From positions 6,063,071-6,127,070 of the forward strand of contig OZ025209.1 of the NCBI GenBank assembly GCA_964019055.1: a stretch of 64,000 nucleotides of DNA, read 5' to 3'. A model generated the notes under the pieces. The model was not told the DNA's origin and did not search any database. It saw only the letters and a list, made by a program, of their open reading frames with translations. Both the position numbers and the translations under genes were made by a program. Below are positions 11,608 to 21,872 of the stretch, piece after piece. The stretch comes from Anthopleura xanthogrammica (lineage: Eukaryota; Cnidaria; Anthozoa; Actiniaria; Actiniidae). Position 1 is the first letter of the stretch; each line of letters starts with the position of its first letter.

Positions 11608-14600
11608 ATGGGTAGCACTGACAAAGCAAAAATCTATCGCGACATCCTTCAAAATATGGCTGAATCTAAACGCCTTGTGAAAAAGATCAACCCTATTGAT
11701 TCGAACCTGCCAATGTACTCCAGGTAAGGCCTTGTTGGGAAACCGATGTTATTATCCGTATGTGAATGCTGGGACAATTTAATATCCCCAAAAGTATTCC
11801 AAGGGGTACCGTTATCCCCAAGAGCGTTTTCTCAAGAATTTTCATATTGTACCGAAATGTTCCTGTTTTCGATTGTTTTTGGTTTTCTTTACTCTTCTCT
11901 GTTTTTCTCGACTCTCCTCTAGATCAGATCTCTTTTCTTTTCTTCCTTTGTTTTCTCCTCTCATTTCTCTCCCTCCAGTGCTATGTTATACTCTATTTCA
12001 CTTTCATCCATCCATCCATCCATTCGTTCGTTCGTTCGTTCGTTCGTTCGTTCGTTCGTTCGTTCGTTCGTTCGTTCGTTCGTTCGTTCGTTCGTTCGTT
12101 CGTTCGTTCGTTCGTTCGTTCGTTCGTTCGTTCGTTCGTTCGTTCGTTCGTTCGTTCGTTCGTTCGTTCGTTCGTTCGTTCGTTCGTTCGTTCGTTCGTT
12201 CGTTCGTTCGTTCGTTCGTTCGTTCGTTCGTTCGTTCGTTCGTTCGTTCGTTCGTTCGTTCGTTCGTTCGTTCGTTCGTTCGTTCGTTCGTTCGTTCGTT
12301 CGTTCGTTCGTTCGTTCGTTCGTTCGTTCGTTCGTTCGTTCGTTCGTTCGTTCGTTCGTTCGTTCGTTCGTTCGTTCGTTCGTTCGTTCGTTCGTTCGTT
12401 CGTTCGTTCGTTCGTTCGTTCGTTCGTTCGTTCGTTCGTTCGTTCGTTCGTTCGTTCGTTCGTTCGTTCGTTCGTTCGTTCGTTCGTTCGTTCGTTCGTT
12501 CGTTCGTTCGTTCGTTCGTTCGTTCGTTCGTTCGTTCGTTCGTTCGTTCGTTCGTTCGTTCGTTCGTTCGTTCGTTCGTTCGTTCGTTCGTTCGTTCGTT
12601 CGTTCGTTCGTTCGTTCGTTCGTTCGTTCGTTCGTTCGTTCGTTCGTTCGTTCGTTCGTTCGTTCGTTCGTTCGTTCGTTCGTTCGTTCGTTCGTTCGTT
12701 CGTTCGTTCGTTCGTTCGTTCGTTCGTTCGTTCGTTCGTTCGTTCGTTCGTTCGTTCGTTCGTTCGTTCGTTCGTTCGTTCGTTCGTTCGTTCGTTCGTT
12801 CGTTCGTTCGTTCGTTCGTTCGTTCGTTCGTTCGTTCGTTCGTTCGTTCGTTCGTTCGTTCGTTCGTTCGTTCGTTCGTTCGTTCGTTCGTTCGTTCGTT
12901 CGTTCGTTCGTTCGTTCGTTCGTTCGTTCGTTCGTTCGTTCGTTCGTTCGTTCGTTCGTTCGTTCGTTCGTTCGTTCGTTCGTTCGTTCGTTCGTTCGTT
13001 CGTTCGTTCGTTCGTTCGTTCGTTCGTTCGTTCGTTCGTTCGTTCGTTCGTTCGTTCGTTCGTTCGTTCGTTCGTTCGTTCGTTCGTTCGTTCGTTCGTT
13101 CGTTCGTTCGTTCGTTCGTTCGTTCGTTCGTTCGTTCGTTCGTTCGTTCGTTCGTTCGTTCGTTCGTTCGTTCGTTCGTTCGTTCGTTCGTTCGTTCGTT
13201 CGTTCGTTCGTTCGTTCGTTCGTTCGTTCGTTCGTTCGTTCGTTCGTTCGTTCGTTCGTTCGTTCGTTCGTTCGTTCGTTCGTTCGTTCGTTCGTTCGTT
13301 CGTTCGTTCGTTCGTTCGTTCGTTCGTTCGTTCGTTCGTTCGTTCGTTCGTTCGTTCGTTCGTTCGTTCGTTCGTTCGTTCGTTCGTTCGTTCGTTCGTT
13401 CGTTCGTTCGTTCGTTCGTTCGTTCGTTCGTTCGTTCGTTCGTTCGTTCGTTCGTTCGTTCGTTCGTTCGTTCGTTCGTTCGTTCGTTCGTTCGTTCGTT
13501 CGTTCGTTCGTTCGTTCGTTCGTTCGTTCGTTCGTTCGTTCGTTCGTTCGTTCGTTCGTTCGTTCGTTCGTTCGTTCGTTCGTTCGTTCGTTCGTTCGTT
13601 CGTTCGTTCGTTCGTTCGTTCGTTCGTTCGTTCGTTCGTTCGTTCGTTCGTTCGTTCGTTCGTTCGTTCGTTCGTTCGTTCGTTCGTTCGTTCGTTCGTT
13701 CGTTCGTTCGTTCGTTCGTTCGTTCGTTCGTTCGTTCGTTCGTTCGTTCGTTCGTTCGTTCGTTCGTTCGTTCGTTCGTTCGTTCGTTCGTTCGTTCGTT
13801 CGTTCGTTCGTTCGTTCGTTCGTTCGTTCGTTCGTTCGTTCGTTCGTTCGTTCGTTCGTTCGTTCGTTCGTTCGTTCAACTCCGCTTTTAGAATGGGGGC
13901 AGAGGTTTTCCTAAATATAAATAAGCAAGTACTGTATTCATATTTTTCTGGTTGGGTTTTCAGACCAACCGTCATCTGTAAGCTGAGCAAAGGCGGTGTT
14001 GGTTCAAACATGATTTCCCAGCCATCATCCAGTGGTACAGCTTCACATCAAGAATCGAATCATGGCCGTTCTTCAGAAGCTTTCCCTCTGAATAGTCAAG
14101 AAAAGGATGTTTCTTTCATACCCGCGTCCAGACAAAAATATGAAGATAAAAGCGCTGGAGTTTCTTCGTTGCCCAGAAAGAGAACTATCAGTCAGGCCTG
14201 TCTTGGTGAGCCACATCAAATAGAGAATGAAAGTACCGCGTCCAAGCAAAAGTTGCATAGAAGGAGAACTGTCATTCAGGCCCGTGTTGATGAGACACAT
14301 CAAAGAGAAGACGAGAGTAGTGCGTCCAAGCAAAATGACCGAGTTGGCAAAACAGTACATTGTCCTTGGTACTACAGAATGAGAACCATTATTCAAGCCA
14401 ATCTTGGTGAGCCACATCCAGGTGATAGCACTGTAATTAAGCAAGAGAATAAGGATACAGCATATCTTACATGGTTGCATGGAAAGAGATCCAAGACGCT
14501 GCAGGCTTTTCTTGCCAAGCAATGGTCACGTCAAAGAGAAGATGGGAGTACTCCATTTAAGCGAGAAGACTACTACAAGAATAGAACAGGACATCTTCCA

Positions 14601-17600
14601 TGGATGCACGGAGAGAGAACAGTCAAGCAAGACTGTCCCAATGAAGCACGTGAAATAATAGACGAGAGTGTTGTTTTCAAGCAAGATGACGGGAATTGGG
14701 AGACTCTACATCTTCCATGGATGCACGGAAAGAGAACAGTCAAGCAAGACTGTCCTAATGAAGCACGTGAAATAATAGACGAGAGTGTTGTTTTGAAGCA
14801 AGATGAAGAGAATTGGGAGACTCTACATCTTCCATGGATGCACGGAAAGAGAACAGTCAAGCAAGACTGTCCTAATGAAGCACGTGAAATAATAGACGAG
14901 AGTGCTGTATCCGGCAAACAAAAAGACGGGAATTGGGAGACTCTACACCTTCCATTGTTATATGGAAAGCGAACCATCAATCACTGTCCTCTTGGTGAGC
15001 CACACCAAAAAGATGGCAGTATTGTATTCAAACAAGAACGTACTAGTGAGGATACAACAGGGCATGATCAGTGGTTCAATAGAATGAAAACTATCAAGCA
15101 GGCAAGTTTAGGTGAACCAAGTGCAAATCAAAGAGAAAATCAAAGAAAGCATAAAGGAGAGGATAAAAAAGCGCATCTTCCCTGGCTATATGGAAACAGA
15201 TCCATTGAGCAAGCTCGGCGTCTATGTGTATCAAGGCAAAGAGAAGTTGAAAGTACTGCAGTCAAGCAGCAAGACAAATTAACAACATCACATCTCCCAT
15301 GGTTAAATGGAAACAGAACCCTTGAACAAGCTCGTCGTCTATTTGTATTACAGCAGAAAGAAGTCGACAGTACTGCACTCAATGAGCAAGACAAGGAAAC
15401 AACAGCACATCTCCCATGGTTAAATAGAAAGAAAACCATTGAACGAGCTCGTCCTCTACGTGAAGCACAGCAGAAAGAAGCTGAGAGTACTGCACTTAAT
15501 GAGCAAGAAAAGGAAAAAACAGCACATCTTCCATGGTTAAGAGAAGTCGACAGTACTGCACTCAATGAGCAAGACAAGGAAACAACAGCACATCTTCCAT
15601 GGGTAAATGGAAAGAGAACCATTGAGCAAGCTCGGCGTCTATTTGAATCACAGCAGAAAGAAGTCGAGAGTACTGCACTCAATGAGCAAGACAAGGAAAC
15701 AAAAGCACACCTTCTATGGTTAAATGGAAGCAGAACCATTAAGGAAGCTCGTCGTCTACGTGAATCACAGCAGAAAGAAGTCGACAGTACTGCACTCAAT
15801 GAGCAAGACAAGGAAACAACAGCACATCTCCCATGGTTAAATAGAAAGAGAACCATTACGCAAGCTCGTCGTCTACGTGAAGCACAGCAGAAAGAAGTCG
15901 ACAGTACTGCACTCAATGAGCAAGACAAGGAAACAACAGCACATCTCCCATGGTTAAATAGAAAGAAAACCATTGACCAAGCTCGTCCTCTACGTGAATC
16001 ACAGCAGAAAGAAGCTGAGAGTACTGCACTCAATGAGCAAGAAAAGGAAACAACAGCACATCTTCCATGGGTAAATGGAAAGAGAACCGTTAAGGAAGCT
16101 CATCGTCTACGTGAATCACAGCAGAAAGAAGTCGACAGTACTGCATTCAATGAGCAAGAAAAGGAAACAACAGCACATCTTCCATGGGTAAATGGAAAGA
16201 GAACCATTAAGGAAGCTCATCGTCTACGTGAATCACAGCAGAAAGAAGTCGACAGTACTGCATTCAGTGAGCAAGAAAAGGAAACAACAGCACATCTTCC
16301 ATGGGTAAATGGAAAGAGAACCATTAAGGAAGCTCATCGTCTACGTGAATCACAGCAGAAAGAAGTCGACAGTACTGCATTCAGTGAGCAAGAAAAGGAA
16401 ACAACAGCACATCTTCCATGGGTAAATGGAAAGAGAACCGTTAAGGAAGCTCATCGTCTACGTGAATCACAGTAGAAAGAAGTCGACAGTACTGCATTCA
16501 ATGAGCAAGAAAAGGAAACAACAGCACATCTTCCATGGGTAAATGGAAAGAGAACCGTTAAGGAAGCTCATCGTCTACGTGAATCACAGCAGAAAGAAGT
16601 CGACAGTACTGCATTCAATGAGCAAGAAAAGGAAACAACAGCACATCTTCCATGGTTAAATAGAAAGAAAACCATTGACCAAGCTCGTCCTCTACGTGAA
16701 TCACAGCAGAAAGAAGCTGAGAGTACTGCACTCAATGAGCAAGAAAAGGAAACAACAGCACATCTTCCATGGGTAAATGGAAAGAGAACCGTTAAGGAAG
16801 CTCATCGTCTACGTGAATCACAGCAGAAAGAAGTCGACAGTACTGCATTCAATGAGCAAGAAAAGGAAACAACAGCACATCTTCCATGGGTAAATGGAAA
16901 GAGAACCATTAAGGAAGCTCATCGTCTACGTGAATCACAGCAGAAAGAAGTCGACAGTACTGCATTCAGTGAGCAAGAAAAGGAAACAACAGCACATCTT
17001 CCATGGGTAAATGGAAAGAGAACCATTAAGGAAGCTCATCGTCTACGTGAATCACAGCAGAAAGAAGTCGACAGTACTGCATTCAGTGAGCAAGAAAAGG
17101 AAACAACAGCACACCTTCCATGGGTAAATGGAAAGAGAACCGTTAAGGAAGCTCATCGTCTACGTGAATCACAGCAGAAAGAAGTCGACAGTACTGCATT
17201 CAATGAGCAAGAAAAGGAAACAACAGCACATCTTCCATGGGTAAATGGAAAGAGAACCGTTAAGGAAGCTCATCGTCTACGTGAATCACAGCAGAAAGAA
17301 GTCGACAGTACTGCATTCAATGAGCAAGAAAAGGAAACAACAGCACATCTTCCATGGGTAAATGGAAAGAGAACCATTAAGGAAGCTCATCGTCTACGTG
17401 AATCACAGCAGAAAGAAGTCGACAGTACTGCACTCAATGAGCAAGACAAGGAAACAACAGCACATCTCCCATGGTTAAATAGAAAGAAAACCATTGACCA
17501 AGCTCGTCCTCTACGTGAATCACAGCAGAAAGAAGCTGAGAGTACTGCACTCAATGAGCAAGAAAAGGAAAAAACAGCACATCTTCCATGGTTAAATGGA

Positions 17601-19091
17601 AGCAGAACCATTAAGGAAGCTCGTCGTCTACGTGAATCACAGCAGGAAGAAGTCGACAGCACTGCACTCAATGAGCAAGACAAGGAAACAACAGCACATC
17701 TTCCATGGGTAAATGGAAAGAGAACCATTGAGCAAGCTTGGCGTCTATTTGAATCACAGCAGAAAGAAGTCGAGAGTACTGCACTCAATGAGCAAGACAA
17801 GGAAACAAAAGCACACCTTCTATGGTTAAATGGAAGCAGAACCATTAAGGAAGCTCGTCGTCTACGTGAATCACAGCAGGAAGAAGTCGACAGTACTGCA
17901 CTCAATGAGCAAGACAAGGAAACAACAGCACATCTTCTATGGTTAAATGGAATGCAAGCAGCTCTTGGTGTTTCACAGCAAAGAGCAAAGAGCACTTCAT
18001 TCATGGAAGAAAACAGCGTAAAGTCTCTTTGTAAACAACTCCAAACTGATCAGTGTAAGACTCCCTCTGAGTACAAGGAAACAGACACCCTTGGTTACGA
18101 AGCACTTAAATCACGAAAGCAACATAGTATTTCACCTTCATGGAGTTTTCATGCAATGAGACACGACGTTGCTGGATGGTCCAATGTGGCCAGAGGCAGC
18201 AGAGGAACAACTTGTCCAGTGTGCTACAAAATGTTGAGCAGGTTTAACCATCTAAAGGTAAGGTGACCACTTTACTGATGTAATATGGGTGACTGATTTC
18301 TACGAGTTTTTTTGCTTATTAATTATCCATCCTTTGATGAGTATCACTTCTTAATTTCATAACTGACATTATTAAAAATATAAACATAATTTATACCACC
18401 GTTAGCATCATCGCAATATACACTTATATTTGCCATCGACAAAAAATGGCCGATTTGAGTTTAAACGTTTCGGACGTTTTCATGATCACACTTTTTTTCT
18501 GACTCCACCACCTCGATCCCACTCCCGAGAATTCTTGAACTTTTGGCTTCACATTTTATATATACTCAGCCCATAAGAAGGATTTTGGGTCACAGTCACC
18601 TATTCAATTGTCAAAATTACTCCATTTTGCTTTTGGGGACATCTGAACCACAAATTTGACCCTTGAGAGAAGAACTTGAGTATAATAAATAGTTTAGCAT
18701 TAGTCAAAGAAACTGCAGAATGGTATCTTGATGTAATTTTTGTGTGTTATTCAAACTCACCCAACCATTCGTCAAATAGGGGAGCTCGTGTTCACCACTG
18801 GCTGTATTTCAGTTTACCCACTTACAAAAATCTGTTAATTAAAGTACTCTTTCACTTGGTTTTCAGAGCCACATGTTAATCCATACCGGTGAAAAACCAT
18901 ACAAGTGTGCATACTGTAATAAAACCTTCAATCAGGTTGGAAACAGGAATGCTCATCAAAGAATCCACACTGGTGAGAAACGTTACGCCTGCGATTACTG
19001 TGAGAGGCGGTTTATCTTCAGTTCGTCCAAACACAACCATATGAAGGTTCATCGCTGTGCAAGACACGACGATGAAACTAAATCAAATTGA
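11608..19091 (+). CDS. Zinc-finger gene A: three C2H2 fingers plus an expanded 39-residue repeat array; in-frame stop in exon 2
   Basis: Exon 1 is 11608-11723 (ATG, 38 codons plus AG, GTAAGG donor). Exon 2 is 13964-18257 (TTTTCAG acceptor, GTAAGG donor). Exon 3 is 18867-19091. The frame would give 1,543 aa but is broken by TAG at 16473-16475. Exon 2 starts PTVICKLSKGG, then has about nine old degenerate repeats, then about 24 recent 39-residue repeats with core HLPWxNGKRTIKEARRLRES. Its last residues TTCPVCYKMLSRFNHLK begin finger 1, which exon 3 completes ([14 protein letters not shown]); fingers 2 and 3 follow with HTGEK linkers. Three fingers predict a nuclear DNA-binding protein; the repeat function is unknown. 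Same architecture as gene B at 21409-23755. Because of the stop, this allele would encode a product without fingers, unless the stop is an assembly error or exon 2 is spliced internally. I do not recognise a named family. Confidence 0.75.
12023..13877 (+). repeat. Giant perfect (TTCG)463 tetranucleotide array in intron 1 of zinc-finger gene A
   Basis: The sequence TTCG repeats from 12023 to 13877 (1,855 bp, 463 full units plus TTC) with no substitution or indel visible, preceded by about four CATC units. It begins about 300 bp after the exon 1 donor and ends 87 bp before the exon 2 acceptor. Because 4 is not a multiple of 3, every frame is open: SFVR repeats in all plus frames, NERT repeats on the minus strand. 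Those long ORFs are artefacts of the repeat. Each unit contains a CpG. Confidence 0.98.
14160..17950 (+). repeat. Coding minisatellite, 117-bp (39-codon) units in exon 2 of zinc-finger gene A
   Basis: From about 15172 to 17945 there are roughly 24 units of 117 bp with core CATCTTCCATGGxTAAATGG (HLPWxNG). One unit is truncated, near 15531-15597. From about 14160 to 15170 the units are older and diverged (RTISQACLGEPHQ, RTVIQARVDETHQ), except for three nearly identical units at about 14595-14935 (HLPWMHGKRTVKQDCPNEAR). A six-unit block (702 bp) starting at 15961 is repeated from 16663. The antisense strand is also open over much of the array, a by-product of its composition. Confidence 0.95.
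18360..18660. other. Intron 2 of zinc-finger gene A with a decayed ribozyme-like or retroelement fragment
   Basis: The 609-bp intron (18258-18866) has no open frame of note. At about 18455-18490 the minus strand reads TGAAAACGTCCGAAACGTTT, which resembles the GUCC-GAAAC part of the hammerhead-like motif described at 36481-36552. It is too degraded to call. Confidence 0.25.
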
Positions 19092-19194
19092 AAGGGCAAT
19101 GAGAATTTTAACTCAGACGAAAGGATTTCTTGTCGTGTCTTTCTAGGGGTAAAAGTAGTTTTCATTAACCCATGAAACAAAGTGCCGTACTAAA

Positions 19195-19636
19195 AGACCA
19201 ATATTCACGGTTTTCGGCGGCCATTTTGATTGGGGCAAATCCAGCAAAATATATAGAAATCTGGATCACTTTGACTTCTCGTAACTCCGCTCAGCTTTGT
19301 CGGATTTTCAAAATTTAAAATTTTTTCGAAAGATATTTTCGTTGTTATTTATGACCTTTAATATTAAGGATATTTGAAAGTTACAATTTGAGAAAATAAG
19401 ATTTTTGTTTTCATAATAAAACGATCGGCACGTGAGTTATGGAAATTATAGAAAAAAGAGTGACTCGTAAATGGTAGTTAATATACATAAATTGATCTTA
19501 TTTCAGTTCGACAGCTGCTGTGCATGCCTGCTGGTTACTGAAGTTTAAATTTTGAAATTCCGACAAACTTTTTCGGAGCTACGGGAAGTCAAAGTGATCC
19601 AATTCAAAATGGCCGCCGAAAACCGTGAATTGGTCT
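19195..19636. mobile_element. Long-arm inverted-repeat element between the two zinc-finger genes
   Basis: The left end AGACCAATATTCACGGTTTT, then CGGCGGCCATTTTGAT, is mirrored by AAAATGGCCGCCGAAAACCG, then TGAATTGGTCT. A second pair, CACTTTGACTTCTCGTAACT and GGAGCTACGGGAAGTCAAAGTG, extends the arms to over 120 bp. No transposase frame. The gap 19092-21408 also holds two other elements (19987-20103, 20745-20826) and otherwise no gene that I can see. Confidence 0.65.
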
Positions 19637-19986
19637 ATTAGAGTGAAATAGTCAGATAAACACAATAGAAAACAAAAGGAGTAGGTTGAAGTAGTGCTAA
19701 ATGTGCTAAACTGTATTTCACGGGTTTATGAAACCACTCTATGATTATAGGAAATTGGTATCTTTTAGGGTATTGAAATTGAAATTTAGTTTGATACACT
19801 TTTAGAGTACCAAACAAGAAACTATATGTATAAAAACTGATGAGGACACGTTATGTCGTAGCTTTTTATATCAATAATCTACAACGTTCTATGCGTCGCC
19901 ACATTTCTTCGCTTTAATTTACGACTTGGATTTGCAGTTCATTTTGAAGAACCATGTTGGAAAGACGAGATGGATACGACACACTT

Positions 19987-20103
19987 AGCCTCGTTCCCAG
20001 GCTACTCTCTTCATTGTAAGGCGTCATGTACGTGAATTTAAGCGTCCGCCATTTTGGATTTGGAAGAGCTGACAATTGTTGACAGTAGCCTGGGGACGAG
20101 GCT
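19987..20103. mobile_element. Small foldback element with AGCCTCGTxCCCAGGCTAC ends
   Basis: AGCCTCGTTCCCAGGCTAC at the left is matched by GTAGCCTGGGGACGAGGCT at the right, with about 80 bp between. The elements at 37422-37505 and 48612-48715 have a similar layout (GTAGCCTCC ends) but different interiors. Confidence 0.5.
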
Positions 20104-20744
20104 GCTACACACTTATGTATTTAGGTTCCCGTCAACAGAAATGCTTGTGAATGATTAAACACGGAGGGTATGAAATGTTTGCCCTTCACTGACAGACTGG
20201 CAATGAGATTTATGAGATTCATTCAGCTGATTGATACAATGGACTACTTCAAAGATAGGCGGCCATCTTGAATCGCAAGACTTTATGGGGCGTCGAGGGA
20301 GGGTAAAACATAACAAAGATAATATATATAGGTTTTTTTTCTTTCTTTCGTGTCCAAAACTCATCTCTTGTCGAATTCATGGTCTTGTGGTAAATTGTTA
20401 ATGTTTGCCCGTACCATGCAAGATGACCACCGTATCGACGAAGTAGTCCGTAGTAATTGACTCGTTCACTTTGACTGTTCAATATTTTCGTCTCATTCAC
20501 TTCTAAGCAGCTTCTCAAGCTTAACTGGCTAACAAAGAAATAATGCTCAAGGGATATCGACTGACATGCATAAATAATATGGTTAAATAATACTAGTTTT
20601 ACTCTTGTAGATATTTTTAGATTCATGTATATATATTTTTCTTTTTAGATATACTCAAATTTTTAGATATGCTATGACTAACTTTTTGTCTTATATTGTT
20701 TTTGATTTACTATTTAATAATATTATACTTATAGATTTTGAAAT

Positions 20745-20826
20745 TATATTTATTCAACTTTTGTAAAGCGCCTTAGAATTTTAGATTTGAGCGCTACACA
20801 AATAAAGTTATTATTATTATTATTAT
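20745..20826 (+). mobile_element. Retroelement 3' tail fragment ending in (ATT)n
   Basis: The sequence GTAAAGCGCCTTAGAATTTT, then GAGCGCTACACAAATAAAG, runs into (TTA)n. This resembles a SINE/LINE 3' tail common in invertebrate genomes (from memory). A reverse-oriented relative, with (AAT)n then ATTTATATAGCG and TACGCTTTAC, lies at 57646-57745. Confidence 0.45.
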
Positions 20827-21408
20827 AAATTTGAAGCCCAAAAGCAACGGGTCCATAAGTCCCATAAGCTGTTTTCTCAGAGCCCCAGGTAAGTTGTCAG
20901 GCCACTACAGCAGAAAAGAAATTCCAATAATTTAATGTACTTTTTCACGCCGACGTGGCCTGTCAAATTAGGATGTGTTCTCTTAGGAAAACGTTTTTTT
21001 TTAATCCAGCAAAACCAACATAGTGGATAAGAAATTCGGCTATTTGTAAAATAAGAGTGTATTGAAATAAATGTGTACTCTTTTTATAGGGCTTGTTTTC
21101 TAGCATATCATAAGCATTTTTTCGACAGGTAGTGTGTAATTTGAACTCAATAAAAAGTTATTCATTTTAACGCGCTTTCAGTCAACTTCATCAAAATTTT
21201 CTTAAATTAAATTTACATTGCCACGAAGACTACTGATTTTCAAACAGATTATGCGCATGCGCATACGTTTCATAGTTGCTCTCGTGTTGTCATTAATCAG
21301 CAAAATATAAAGCAATGATAATATTTAAAGGCGAATTACTCTGCTCGCATGATGATCAGAAGATCTAAGACTTCCTTGATTCATTTATCAAAATGATAGG
21401 AATCATCT

Positions 21409-21723
21409 TCATTCGAAGTGAAAGCTTGTCCGACAATGAACCTTCATATGGTTGTGCTTGGAAGAATTGAAGATAAACTGCTTCCCACAGTACTCACAGG
21501 TGTAGGGTTTCTCGCCAGTGTGGATTCTTTGATGAGCATTCCTGTTTCCAACCTGATTGAAGGTTTTAGTACAGTGTGCACACTTGTATGGTTTATCGCC
21601 GGTATGGATTAACATGTGGCTCTGAAAAAATTGAAATAAAAAGGAACCTGAATTATCATACTACGTTTTATGGGTACAAATACCGGCATTTTGGGGTGCA
21701 ACTAGAGCAATTTGTGTACAAGA

Positions 21724-21785
<62 letters not shown>

Positions 21786-21821
21786 CCAACCAGCCAACCA
21801 GCCAGCCAGCCAGCCAGCCAG

Positions 21822-21872
<51 letters not shown>

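Noticed and set aside
11766..13914. Very long open frames of SFVR repeats (plus) and NERT repeats (minus)
   Set aside because: They arise only because a 4-bp repeat without stops is open in every frame. The region lies between a good donor (11723) and a good acceptor (13964), so it is intron.
15140..18004. Antisense open frames rich in SLSCSLSAVLS
   Set aside because: They are shadows of the 39-codon coding repeat. The plus strand has the splice-linked fingers and the paralog match.
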